Assembly: GCF_030296835.1 (NCBI RefSeq)
Contig: NZ_AP027922.1
Span: forward strand, 3,472,001 to 3,536,000
Reading direction: 5' to 3'
DNA length: 64,000 bases
Source of the DNA: Pseudoalteromonas sp. MM1
GTDB taxonomy: Bacteria > Pseudomonadota > Gammaproteobacteria > Enterobacterales > Alteromonadaceae
Below the pieces are notes generated by a model. The model searched no databases. It worked only from the letters and a program-made list of their open reading frames with translations, and was not told the origin of the DNA. Position numbers and translations under genes: made by a program. Below are positions 40,227 through 48,705 of this stretch, piece after piece (positions within the stretch are counted from its first letter, which is position 1; every line of letters starts with the position of its first letter).

Positions 40227-40424
40227 CTTTGTGCAAAAAACCTTTAAGTAATTTATTCACAAAGAGGGTTAGAGGCGCTGCGCTTTTAGAGAAAAATAAC
40301 AGCCAAGTTATTATCACTAGAAATATAAGTCTAGGCGCTGTTGGCTCGTAGATATCTTTTCTCATTTACTTCTCATGCTTTTCTCTTTGTGCAAAAGAAC
40401 TTTAAGTCAATTGATTATTCAAAG
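40227..40424. repeat. Two related copies of a hairpin-forming element
   Basis: CTTTGTGCAAAAAACCTTTAAGT... (40227-40264, ending CACAAAG) recurs as CTTTGTGCAAAAGAACTTTAAGT... (40385-40424, ending TCAAAG), each followed shortly by a CGCTG stretch. Each copy can fold into a short stem. They occupy the gap between the TIGR02444 gene and the small DUF3149 gene, which otherwise shows no coding potential. Confidence 0.45.
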
Positions 40425-40514
40425 CCTATAGACGCTGCAGTAGGCACTGAATAGCCCCTAAAACATGATCTACATCAACTTTACTTGGTTACTTTTTCCA
40501 CGCAGGGAAATAGT

Positions 40515-40528
40515 TTGATCTCGATCAC
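40515..40528 (+). promoter_or_regulatory. FNR-like site of a class II promoter
   Basis: TTGATCTCGATCAC matches the FNR consensus TTGAT-N4-ATCAA with one mismatch. A -10 element TATGAT at 40551-40556 places a start near 40563, so the site is centred at -41.5, the position of class II FNR or CRP sites. The next gene starts at 40587. Confidence 0.55.
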
Positions 40529-40586
40529 GTTACGCCTTGCAAACTCGCTCTATGATTAACCCATCAACTGAACGAGGAGATTGATC

Positions 40587-40733
40587 ATGAACGTATTCTT
40601 TAGAGACTTTTTTAGCGACCCAGTTTTATTTATGTCTTTTGGGATTTTAGGCGTCGTGATTTCTCTTTGCCTATTTTACGCTTTTTACTTTATTAAAAAG
40701 ATTAGCGAGGCTGAAGTTCCCGAGCATCATTAA
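40587..40733 (+). CDS. 48-residue DUF3149-type membrane protein
   Basis: A short reading frame MNVFFRDFFSDPVLFMSFGI... with a single hydrophobic helix (about residues 13-36) and a charged end KKISEAEVPEHH. GAGGAGA lies 7-12 bases before the ATG. Length and the FRDFFSDPVL start fit small DUF3149 proteins. No function is known. The upstream FNR-like site suggests expression at low oxygen. Confidence 0.72.
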   Translation: MNVFFRDFFSDPVLFMSFGILGVVISLCLFYAFYFIKKISEAEVPEHH

Positions 40734-40844
40734 GCACGACGCACAAAGCGCCTACTCAGGTTACTGATTAGGTGCTTTTTATTTTATAAAGCGAAAAATT
40801 TGGTACACTAACGTTTCGTTTTTTTCATAGTGCGTAGTACAAAC

Positions 40845-41837
40845 ATGAGCAATAAGTTTAAACCAGCATGGTGGATGACCAATCGTCACGTTCAAACCAT
40901 TATGCCGCGTTTTTTCCGTCCATTTCACAATACGTCCTACGAACTTGAGCAACTTGATACACCCGACGGCGATTTTATTGAACTTGCATGGTCGCTGCCT
41001 CATAACGAAAACGCCCCTCTTGCTGTGGTTTTACATGGCCTTGAAGGCAACATAAATAGCTTTTATGCCAAAGGCATGATGAAAGCCTTAAAAAAGCAAG
41101 GTTATGCCGTAGTACTTATGCACTTTAGAAATTGCTCAAGTGAAGTTAACCGCTTACCGCGTGCTTATCATAGTGGCGATACCGCCGACTTAGCTTTTTT
41201 TATAAATCACTTAAGGGAGCTATTTCCAAGCCGCCCTATTATGGCTGTTGGTTTTTCATTAGGGGGTAATGTACTGGCTAAATACCTTGGCGAAGAGCGC
41301 GAAAATTGCCCGTTAAGTGCCGCCGCTGTGGTCTCGGCACCTTATGACTTATCATCATCAAGCGATGTTATTCGCAAAAGCTTAGGCAAAATTTACCAAA
41401 AGTATTTGCTCGATAGAATGAAAAAGTCAATGCAGCGTAAATTGCCACAAATTAAGCAACAAATACCTATTACCTCTGAGCAGTTAATGAAAATTGACGA
41501 TTTGCTAGAGTTTGATAATCAACTAACCGCACCACTGCATGGCTTTGAAAACGCATACGATTACTATCGCAAAGCCAGCGCAATGCCTTACTTAAAGCAT
41601 ATTGCAATTCCTACGTTAATCATTCATGCCAAAGATGACCCAATGTTGTCGATTAAAGCTGTGCCAAGTAGGCAAGATGTGAGTGAGCATGTTACCCTGA
41701 GCGTCTCTGAAAAAGGCGGCCACGTAGGGTTTATTAGCGGTAATAATCCGTTTAGGCCAGTATTTTGGCTTGAACAAGCCGTTCCTCATTATTTTGGCCA
41801 GCACGTCCCCACTAAAGCGAGCAGTAAGCAGTTATGA
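40845..41837 (+). CDS. yheT: YheT family alpha/beta hydrolase
   Basis: A 330-residue hydrolase beginning [20 protein letters not shown], as in YheT. The nucleophile elbow is [16 protein letters not shown], the acid lies in HAKDDPML and the catalytic His in EKGGHVGFI. The family is a group of predicted esterases. Substrate unknown. Coupled to yheU by an ATGA overlap. Confidence 0.93.
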   Translation: MSNKFKPAWWMTNRHVQTIMPRFFRPFHNTSYELEQLDTPDGDFIELAWSLPHNENAPLAVVLHGLEGNINSFYAKGMMKALKKQGYAVVLMHFRNCSSEVNRLPRAYHSGDTADLAFFINHLRELFPSRPIMAVGFSLGGNVLAKYLGEERENCPLSAAAVVSAPYDLSSSSDVIRKSLGKIYQKYLLDRMKKSMQRKLPQIKQQIPITSEQLMKIDDLLEFDNQLTAPLHGFENAYDYYRKASAMPYLKHIAIPTLIIHAKDDPMLSIKAVPSRQDVSEHVTLSVSEKGGHVGFISGNNPFRPVFWLEQAVPHYFGQHVPTKASSKQL

Positions 41838-42088
41838 TTATCCCTTTTGAACAACTTGATAAAGACACCCTCTATAACCTAATTGAAAGTTACGTGCTTC
41901 GTGAAGGCACCGATTACGGTGAACAAGAAGTGAGTATTCAAAGTAAAGTAGCGCAGGTTAATCAGCAGCTTAAAAACGGTGAAGCCATGGTGTTTTTTTC
42001 TGAGCTACATGAATCAGTCACTATTATTTCAAAAAATGAATTTAAAGCTCTACAAAGCGAGGAGCACGAAGCACAGTCGTTTGATTAG
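41834..42088 (+). CDS. yheU: YheU family protein
   Basis: An 84-residue protein with [32 protein letters not shown] at the start, matching the YheU family (E. coli 72 residues). Small, acidic and cytoplasmic. The ATG overlaps the yheT stop by four bases, and the pair is conserved in gammaproteobacteria. Function unknown. Confidence 0.92.
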   Translation: MIIPFEQLDKDTLYNLIESYVLREGTDYGEQEVSIQSKVAQVNQQLKNGEAMVFFSELHESVTIISKNEFKALQSEEHEAQSFD

Positions 42089-42125
42089 CGCCTAACACTT
42101 GTAACTTTTGAGCTGAACGTACACA

Positions 42126-43349
42126 ATGGCTTTTTACCCAAAGAGCCAAAACATGATAAAACTCAGCACTCTAGTGGTAGCCATATCACTAGCTTTAACA
42201 CCACAAGCCTTTGCAGAGCAAGTAAAAAGCCCGTCAGACAAAGCAGTAAAACTAGCAAAAGACACTATTTTAATCGACACCCATATTGATGTACCTTATC
42301 GTATCCACGAAAAATGGGTTGATGTAACTAAAGCTACCGATGGCGGCGACTTTGACTACCCTCGCGCAGTAAAGGGCGGTTTAAACGCGCCATTTATGTC
42401 TATTTATATTCCTGCTCACTTAGAATTTGAAGGCAAAGGTAAAAGTTATCAGCTAGCCAATCAAATGATTGATAGCATGGAAGCCATTGCACAGCGCGCC
42501 CCAGAAAAATTTGCCATTGCCAGCTCAACTGCAGATATAGAAGCGCAGTTTGAGCAAGGTAAACTGTCAATTGCGATGGGTATGGAAAATGGCTCGCCAA
42601 TTGAAGGAAAAATGGAAAACCTACAGCACTTTTTTGACCGCGGTGTACGCTATATCACGCTTGCGCACTCACAAAGTAACCATATTTCTGACTCGTCATA
42701 CGATATTCGCCGTAAATGGAAAGGCTTAAGCCCATTTGGTAAAAAGCTGATAACTGAAATGAACAACGTCGGTATGCTCATTGACGTATCGCATATATCA
42801 GATGATGCGTTTTATCAGGTAATGGAGCTATCTAAAACACCGGTTATTGCCTCACACTCTTCATTGCGCAAATACACGCCGGGCTTTGAGCGTAATATGA
42901 ATGATGACATGTTACTAGCGCTTAAAAAGAATGGCGGGGTTATTCAAATTAACTTTGGCTCAAGCTTTGTAACCTCTCAAGCAGGTACATGGTACAAAGA
43001 TCTCAAAAGTACTAAAGAGGCCGTTAAAAAAGAAGGCACTAAGCCAAGTAAAGACTTTGACGCAGCGTACCGTGCTAAAAACCCATTCCCGTTCGCAAGC
43101 CTTGAGCAAGTCCTTGATCACATTGACCATGTAGTTGAATTAATTGGTATTGATTACGTAGGTATTGGGTCTGACTACGACGGTGTAGGGGATTCATTAC
43201 CGATAGGCCTAAAAGATGTAGCGAGCTACCCTAACCTAGTGCAAGGGTTAATGGACAGAGGCTATAGCGATGCCGACATTAAAAAGATTTTAAGCGAAAA
43301 TACGCTAAGAGTGTGGAAGCAAGCTGAAGCGTATGCGAAAAAGCACTAG
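42126..43349 (+). CDS. Membrane dipeptidase-type metallopeptidase (M19), exported
   Basis: A 407-residue zinc dipeptidase of the renal-dipeptidase type. The signal peptide is MIKLSTLVVAISLALTPQAFA (best start may be ATG 42153 rather than 42126). Active-site features are DTHIDVPYRIHE (HxD), the bridging Glu in MGMENGSPIEG, and His in DVSHISDDAF and ASHSSLRKYTP. The C-terminal GIGSDYDGVGDSLPIGL is also conserved. It would cleave dipeptides in the periplasm. Stand-alone gene followed by a terminator. Confidence 0.92.
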   Translation: MAFYPKSQNMIKLSTLVVAISLALTPQAFAEQVKSPSDKAVKLAKDTILIDTHIDVPYRIHEKWVDVTKATDGGDFDYPRAVKGGLNAPFMSIYIPAHLEFEGKGKSYQLANQMIDSMEAIAQRAPEKFAIASSTADIEAQFEQGKLSIAMGMENGSPIEGKMENLQHFFDRGVRYITLAHSQSNHISDSSYDIRRKWKGLSPFGKKLITEMNNVGMLIDVSHISDDAFYQVMELSKTPVIASHSSLRKYTPGFERNMNDDMLLALKKNGGVIQINFGSSFVTSQAGTWYKDLKSTKEAVKKEGTKPSKDFDAAYRAKNPFPFASLEQVLDHIDHVVELIGIDYVGIGSDYDGVGDSLPIGLKDVASYPNLVQGLMDRGYSDADIKKILSENTLRVWKQAEAYAKKH

Positions 43350-43358
43350 CGTGTAAGC

Positions 43359-43440
43359 TGTCAGCTGTCAGTTGTCAGTTGTCAGTTGTCAGTTGTCAGT
43401 TGTCAGTTGTCAGTTGTCAGTTGTCAGTTGTCAGTTGTCA
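43359..43440. repeat. 7-bp minisatellite (TGTCAGT, about 11-12 copies)
   Basis: TGTCAGC then TGTCAGT repeated head to tail for 82 bases, 10 bases after the dipeptidase stop. The copies are almost identical, so slippage is likely. A related 7-base period (TGATAGC) occurs at 43511-43530. Confidence 0.95.
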
Positions 43441-43456
43441 AAAAATTTAATTAATA

Positions 43457-43482
43457 GCACGGCTTAAAGTCGTGCTTTTTTA
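43457..43482 (+). terminator. Terminator after the dipeptidase gene
   Basis: AGCACG-GCTTAAAG-TCGTGCT followed by TTTTTT on the plus strand. Confidence 0.8.
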
Positions 43483-43547
43483 TGTGTTAAGTATAATTTA
43501 ACACCAAGCTACTGATAGCTGATAGCTGAAAACTAAACACTTTTCTT

Positions 43548-43949
43548 CAGGCATTAAAAAAGGCCACCGAAGTGACCTCTTTTTAGTATTAATTAACTTA
43601 AAAGTTAATTATTACTCTACGATAGTTACCACAAAGCACCTACGCCTAAGGTAAGAGCGCCACCTTCACATGACGTAAATTCCAGGTATTAAAAAAGGCC
43701 ACCGAAGTGACCTCTTTTTAGTATTAATTAGCTAGGCTAATTATTACTCTACGATAGTTGCTACAAAGCACCTACGCCTAAGGTAAGAGCGCCACCTTCA
43801 CATGACGTAAATTCCAGGCATTAAAAAAGGCCACCGAAGTGACCTCTTTTTAGTATTAATTAACTTAAAAGTTAATTATTACTCTACGATAGTTGCTACA
43901 AAGCACCTACGCCTAAGGTAAGAGCGCCACCTTCACATGACGTAAATTC
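43548..43949 (-). repeat. Tandem array of decayed tuf 3' ends with terminators
   Basis: Three tandem units (43548-43682, 43683-43814, 43815-43949; 135, 132 and 135 bases) each hold a copy of the tuf terminator and a version of the tuf stop region (ATTACTCTACGATAGTT...). Each then has a diverged tail GCACCTACGCCTAAGGTAAG instead of the real tuf end. A fourth unit (43950 onward) runs into intact tuf. Units 1 and 3 carry AACTTAAAAGTT and units 2 and 4 carry GCTAGGC at the same place, an alternating A-B-A-B pattern. Confidence 0.9.
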
Positions 43950-43956
43950 CAGGCAT

Positions 43957-43986
43957 TAAAAAAGGCCACCGAAGTGACCTCTTTTT
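43957..43986 (-). terminator. Terminator of tuf
   Basis: On the minus strand AGGTCAC-TTCG-GTGGCCT followed by TTTTTT. The UUCG-type loop gives a very stable hairpin. The same sequence is repeated in each unit of the array downstream. Confidence 0.92.
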
Positions 43987-44010
43987 AGTATTAATTAGCT
44001 AGGCTAATTA

Positions 44011-45195
44011 TTACTCTACGATAGTTGCTACAACACCAGCACCTACAGTACGGCCACCTTCACGGATAGCGAAACGAAGACCTTCATCCATCGCGATTGG
44101 CGCGATTAGAGTTACTGTCATCTTAACGTTATCACCAGGCATTACCATTTCTACGCCTTCTGGTAACTGTACGTCACCAGTTACGTCAGTTGTACGGAAG
44201 TAGAACTGTGGACGGTAACCTTTGAAGAATGGAGTATGACGACCACCTTCATCTTTAGAAAGTACGTATACTTCTGAAGTGAATGTAGTGTGTGGCTTGA
44301 TTGAACCAGGCTTAGCTAGTACTTGACCACGTTCAACGTCTTCACGCTTAGTACCACGTAATAGTGCACCAATGTTCTCACCAGCACGACCTTCGTCAAG
44401 AAGCTTACGGAACATTTCAACACCAGTACAAGTAGACTTAGTAGTCTCTTTGATACCAACGATTTCAACTTCGTCGTTCACGTTGATGATACCAGCTTCA
44501 ACACGGCCAGTTACAACAGTACCACGACCTTGGATTGAGAAAACGTCTTCGATAGGCATGATGAATGGCTTATCGATGTCACGCTCTGGCTCTGGAATGT
44601 AAGAATCTAGTGCTTCTGCAAGCTCAACGATCTTGTCTTCCCACTGCTTTTCGCCTTCAAGTGCTTTAAGAGCAGAACCTTGAATTAGTGGTAAGTCATC
44701 ACCTGGGAAGTCGTACTCAGAAAGAAGTTCACGAACTTCCATTTCTACTAGCTCAAGTAGCTCTTCGTCGTCAACCATGTCACATTTGTTCATGAATACA
44801 ACGATGTAAGGTACGCCAACCTGACGAGAAAGTAGGATGTGCTCACGTGTTTGTGGCATAGGGCCGTCAGTCGCAGCTACTACTAAGATAGCGCCGTCCA
44901 TTTGAGCAGCACCAGTGATCATGTTTTTAACATAATCGGCGTGTCCAGGACAATCTACGTGTGCGTAGTGACGAGTTGGTGTATCGTACTCAACGTGAGA
45001 AGTTGAGATTGTGATACCACGCTCGCGCTCTTCTGGAGCGTTATCGATTGATGCGAAATCTTTAGCAACACCGCCGTATACTTTTGCAAGTACGTTAGTG
45101 ATTGCTGCAGTTAGTGTAGTTTTACCGTGGTCAACGTGGCCGATTGTACCAACGTTTACGTGCGGTTTTACGCGTTCAAACTTTTCTTTTGCCAT
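44011..45195 (-). CDS. tuf: Elongation factor Tu
   Basis: GTPase that brings aminoacyl-tRNA to the ribosome. The 394 residues contain the G motifs [10 protein letters not shown], the switch region around [26 protein letters not shown] and NKCDMVDD, and end [17 protein letters not shown]. It lies downstream of four tRNA genes on the same strand in the thrU-tyrU-glyT-thrT-tufB order known from E. coli, so it is probably co-transcribed with them. Strong codon bias and very high conservation. Confidence 0.99.
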   Translation of the reverse strand: MAKEKFERVKPHVNVGTIGHVDHGKTTLTAAITNVLAKVYGGVAKDFASIDNAPEERERGITISTSHVEYDTPTRHYAHVDCPGHADYVKNMITGAAQMDGAILVVAATDGPMPQTREHILLSRQVGVPYIVVFMNKCDMVDDEELLELVEMEVRELLSEYDFPGDDLPLIQGSALKALEGEKQWEDKIVELAEALDSYIPEPERDIDKPFIMPIEDVFSIQGRGTVVTGRVEAGIINVNDEVEIVGIKETTKSTCTGVEMFRKLLDEGRAGENIGALLRGTKREDVERGQVLAKPGSIKPHTTFTSEVYVLSKDEGGRHTPFFKGYRPQFYFRTTDVTGDVQLPEGVEMVMPGDNVKMTVTLIAPIAMDEGLRFAIREGGRTVGAGVVATIVE

Positions 45196-45330
45196 GACGG
45201 AACCTATCAGTTTTGTGTATCTAGATTACATATGAAAATAATCCACCAGAGGTAGATTAATTTAATTTTTTCAAATTTCAAATAGTTTTTTCTGACAGAT
45301 AAAGGAAGTATTCAAGGAGATTCTTATGAC

Positions 45331-45406
45331 TGGTGCTGATAGGCAGATTTGAACTGCCGACCTCACCCTTACCAAGGGTGCGCTCTACCAACTGAGCTAT
45401 ATCAGC
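45331..45406 (-). tRNA. thrT: tRNA-Thr (GGT)
   Basis: 76 bases with encoded CCA. Acceptor GCTGATA, D-loop AGCTCAGTTGGTAGAGC, anticodon loop CTTGGTAAG (GGT), T-loop GGTTCAAATC-like (CAGTTCAAATCTG). Last tRNA before tuf. Confidence 0.97.
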
Positions 45407-45417
45407 AACACCATAAT

Positions 45418-45492
<75 letters not shown>

Positions 45493-45537
45493 TTTAGGAA
45501 CCTGTTCTTAAACTACCTCTAACCGTCAAGAATAAAG

Positions 45538-45622
45538 TGGTGGAGGGAGCTGGATTCGAACCAGCGAAGGCTGAGCCGTCAGATTTACAGTCTGATCCCT
45601 TTGGCCGCTCGGGAACCCCTCC
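45538..45622 (-). tRNA. tyrU: tRNA-Tyr (GTA)
   Basis: 85 bases with a long variable arm, class II. Acceptor GGAGGGG, anticodon loop CTGTAAATC (GTA), T-arm GCTGGTTCGAATCCAGC, encoded CCA. Confidence 0.97.
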
Positions 45623-45662
45623 ACGATAATTCTTTACTAATTCACTTTCGGTAAAAGGAAAG

Positions 45663-45738
<76 letters not shown>

Positions 45739-45759
45739 ACTGCTTTAGTACGGGGCGAG

Positions 45760-45788
45760 ATATTAGAGTAAGGTTTATTATGATGCAA
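45760..45788 (-). promoter_or_regulatory. Promoter of the tRNA-tuf operon
   Basis: On the minus strand TTGCAT, a 17-base spacer and TAATAT, followed by the GC-rich discriminator CTCGCCCCG. GC-rich discriminators mark stable-RNA promoters under stringent (ppGpp) control. It ends about 20 bases before thrU. Confidence 0.82.
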
Positions 45789-45855
45789 CTATAAAATTAA
45801 AAAAAATGTAATTTTTTAGCTTAAACGCTCACATTTCATGCAAAAGTGCTTAATT

Positions 45856-46575
45856 TTACTGTTTTTCGTCGTTTTTACTTAGCTCATGCCAGTAATTTAA
45901 TCCTTTCATAACGAGTAAAGAATCAAAAATACTGCCACTTATTTGTTGCTGTAACAGCAAACCGTAACCACCGGCGCACAAAATTTGTGGTTTTTGCTCG
46001 CCTGCTAAGTGTTGCAGTTGGTATTTGGCCTGCTCAATAGCACCTAATGTTGCCACCAGTGCGCCATTTTTTAATCCATTGGGTGTGTTTTTCCCTAACT
46101 CATTTAAAAAGGGGGTATTAGCATCATCAAACACGCGTTGAGTATTTTGTGTTAATGAGCGAGTCATTAAATCAAGGCCGGGCAATATCCAGCCTCCTAA
46201 GTGTTCACCTTCACCGCTCAATACATCAATTGTAGTTGCAGTGCCAGCATCAACAATAATGCATGGTGTGTTAGGGTAAAGGGTAAAACCCGCCACCAAC
46301 GCAAGCCAACGATCAATACCTAAATTGCTAACCTGTTCATATGCGCAGTTTAAGCCACTGAGGTTTTTGCTAACATGCGCCTCAAAACAGGGGATATTTT
46401 TATTAGCGGCTAATGTGAGCGCCTCATTCAATAGTTCACTTTTGCCTACACAAGCATACACAACCTCAGTTATTGCTTGCCACGGCACGTCGCTCATAGA
46501 AACGGGCGTTGCTTGTTGCTCGCGCCATAAGACCGCTTTTAACGACGTATTGCCTATATCTATCAGCAGCTTCAT
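45856..46575 (-). CDS. coaX: Type III pantothenate kinase
   Basis: First enzyme of coenzyme A synthesis, of the CoaX type that is not feedback-inhibited by CoA. The 239 residues have LLIDIGNTSLKAVLW, GIDRWLALVAGF, VDAGTATTIDVL and GGWILPGLDLM, all diagnostic. It overlaps birA by four bases (ATGA), an arrangement common in Proteobacteria. Confidence 0.95.
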   Translation of the reverse strand: MKLLIDIGNTSLKAVLWREQQATPVSMSDVPWQAITEVVYACVGKSELLNEALTLAANKNIPCFEAHVSKNLSGLNCAYEQVSNLGIDRWLALVAGFTLYPNTPCIIVDAGTATTIDVLSGEGEHLGGWILPGLDLMTRSLTQNTQRVFDDANTPFLNELGKNTPNGLKNGALVATLGAIEQAKYQLQHLAGEQKPQILCAGGYGLLLQQQISGSIFDSLLVMKGLNYWHELSKNDEKQ

Positions 46576-47564
46576 AATTTAGCCTTTCTTAACGAGATTT
46601 CGCCGCCATAATAGCTTTTTACTTCGCCGTCTTGGCGAATGCGAATACCACCATGCTGATCAATGCCCTCACACATGCCTCGCCAACTTCTGTGCCCTGT
46701 ATTTAGCTCTACGCACTCACCCGCAAAGGCATTTAGCGCGTTCCATTGTGCATACATGGTTTGCAAACCATCTTGCTGGTACTGCGTCAGGCGCTGCTCT
46801 AAGTAGTAGGTAAGAGAAGCCACTAACAGGTTTTTATCAAGCCCGGTGGTGTGTTGGCTTAAATCGGTCCATGCTTGGTCAATTTGTTGGCTAGTGTTTT
46901 GCGGCATTTGTAAATTAATGCCAATACCAATGACTAGCTGACAAGGACCTTGTGGTTGTCCATCTAGCTCTACTAATACTCCCGCTAGTTTTTGCTTATT
47001 TATATATATGTCGTTTGGCCATTTGAGCTCAATGTCTATATCGTAAAGTGCTTTTATAGCATCGTATACCGCAAGCCCTACTGCAATTGATACGCCCATA
47101 GCAGCTTGCAGGCCATCGTCTAAGCGCCAAAAATAACTGTAATATAAATTAGCTCCAAACGGCGATTGCCATACCCGCCCTCGCCTTCCGCGCCCGGCTT
47201 GCTGCATTTCGGCAACCACAACGGTGCCAGACTCAAGCGCGACTTTATTTTGAATACGGCGCATTAGCTCGCTGTTGGTTGAATCAATAATAGGGTGTAC
47301 TTCTATTTGGGCTATATTTGCACCTAGAGCGTGGTAATGTTTGGTTATATCGGCTTGGTTTAGCAAACCCACCGTATTGTTTAAACTATAACCTTTGCCC
47401 GTCACTTTAAATATATCGAGCCCCATGTCTTGCAATGTTTGAATATGCTTACTCACAGCAGCGCGGCTTATCCCTAGCTTTTCGCCAAGGGCTTGGCCCG
47501 ATACAAAGCCACCTTGGTTAAGTGCATTTAATATAGCGAGTTTATTCCCATCGGGGGCTTTCAT
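46572..47564 (-). CDS. birA: BirA bifunctional biotin ligase and biotin operon repressor
   Basis: A 330-residue protein with an N-terminal winged helix (KLAILNALNQGGFVSGQALG, KLGISRAAVSKHIQTLQDMG), which represses the biotin operon. The catalytic domain has STNSELMRRIQ, the biotinyl-adenylate loop QQAGRGRRGRVWQSPFGANL, and KWPNDIYINKQKLAGVLVE. The start at 47564 overlaps the murB stop by one base. A longer reading to 47591 is unlikely. Confidence 0.96.
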   Translation of the reverse strand: MKAPDGNKLAILNALNQGGFVSGQALGEKLGISRAAVSKHIQTLQDMGLDIFKVTGKGYSLNNTVGLLNQADITKHYHALGANIAQIEVHPIIDSTNSELMRRIQNKVALESGTVVVAEMQQAGRGRRGRVWQSPFGANLYYSYFWRLDDGLQAAMGVSIAVGLAVYDAIKALYDIDIELKWPNDIYINKQKLAGVLVELDGQPQGPCQLVIGIGINLQMPQNTSQQIDQAWTDLSQHTTGLDKNLLVASLTYYLEQRLTQYQQDGLQTMYAQWNALNAFAGECVELNTGHRSWRGMCEGIDQHGGIRIRQDGEVKSYYGGEISLRKAKL

Positions 47565-48571
47565 TACGCGTGCTCCGTAATAATATGGCATTCACTATTT
47601 GTGTTCATAAGCCTTACTTCGTGCTCTAGCATTATGCCGTAACGTGTAAACACCGTGTTTTGTATATGCGTTACCATAGTGATTAAATCGGTTCCTTTAC
47701 TATCACCATGGTTAACTAACACCAGCGCTTGCTGCTTATGCACCTCAATACCTGCTACCGTGTAGCCCTTTAAGCCTGCTTGGTCAATTAGCCAACCTGC
47801 CGCCACTTTGTGATGGCTTTCTCCATAAGGGTAATGCGGTAAATCATTAAATCGCACAAGCAGCGCTTCTAAACACGCATTGCTAATAATTGGGTTTTTA
47901 AAAAAACTACCCGCATTGGCTAACGTGTATGGATTTGGCAGCTTGGCGTTACGAATTGCAATAACCTGTTCAAATACCATTTTAGGGGTGGGGTTATGCA
48001 ATACTTTGAGTGGGCCATAACTTAAAACTGGCTGCCACTTTTTAGAGAGCGCTAAATTGACTTGAGTGATCACCGCTTTGTTTTTTAAAGTATGTTTAAA
48101 AATAGAGTCACGATAAGCAAACTCACACTGTGCGTTAGTTAAAGTTACCTTGGTTTTAGTGACTATATCAATATACTCTACCGACTCAACAAATTGAGCA
48201 AGCTCAACCCCATAAGCACCAATGTTTTGTACCGGCGACGCCCCAACAGTGCCCGGAATAAGGGCTAGGTTTTCAAGCCCTGCAATATTTTTATCAAGTA
48301 AATAACTCACTAGGTTATGCCAGTTCTCGCCCGCTGCTGCACTAACTAGTACGTCATTTTCACGCTCGGTAATAGTAATGCCCTTTGTGGCCATTTTAAT
48401 TACGGTGCCTGCGTAGTTTTCTAAAAATATTGTGTTGCTACCTTCCCCTAATAAACAAAACGGAGCACTAAAACGGTGTGCTTTAAGTTGCTCAACCGAG
48501 GTTATTTCAACAAAATGCTGGCATTGATTGTTTAGTGCAAAGGTATGTAAAGGTTTTAATGAGTGCGCCAC
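47564..48571 (-). CDS. murB: UDP-N-acetylenolpyruvoylglucosamine reductase
   Basis: FAD-dependent reductase that makes UDP-MurNAc in peptidoglycan synthesis. The 335 residues contain LGEGSNTIF, IPGTVGASPVQNIGAYGVEL (FAD site), catalytic Ser in NAGSFFKNPI and C-terminal Glu in MLEHEVRLMN. Type I MurB as in E. coli (342). First of murB-birA-coaX. Confidence 0.97.
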   Translation of the reverse strand: MAHSLKPLHTFALNNQCQHFVEITSVEQLKAHRFSAPFCLLGEGSNTIFLENYAGTVIKMATKGITITERENDVLVSAAAGENWHNLVSYLLDKNIAGLENLALIPGTVGASPVQNIGAYGVELAQFVESVEYIDIVTKTKVTLTNAQCEFAYRDSIFKHTLKNKAVITQVNLALSKKWQPVLSYGPLKVLHNPTPKMVFEQVIAIRNAKLPNPYTLANAGSFFKNPIISNACLEALLVRFNDLPHYPYGESHHKVAAGWLIDQAGLKGYTVAGIEVHKQQALVLVNHGDSKGTDLITMVTHIQNTVFTRYGIMLEHEVRLMNTNSECHIITEHA

Positions 48572-48705
48572 AAAGGTCTCTGAGTGTACTGGTAACTAAT
48601 CGCAGTAGTTTACCTTATTGTCGCAAAGAATGTAAAAATCACTCAACCCGCAGTATCAATCATGATATAAAACCTGCACTTATTTATTAGTGTTCAGGGT
48701 ATTTT

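Noticed and set aside
43359..43440. Possible CRISPR array
   Set aside because: The repeat is 7 bases without spacers and no cas genes are nearby. It is a minisatellite.
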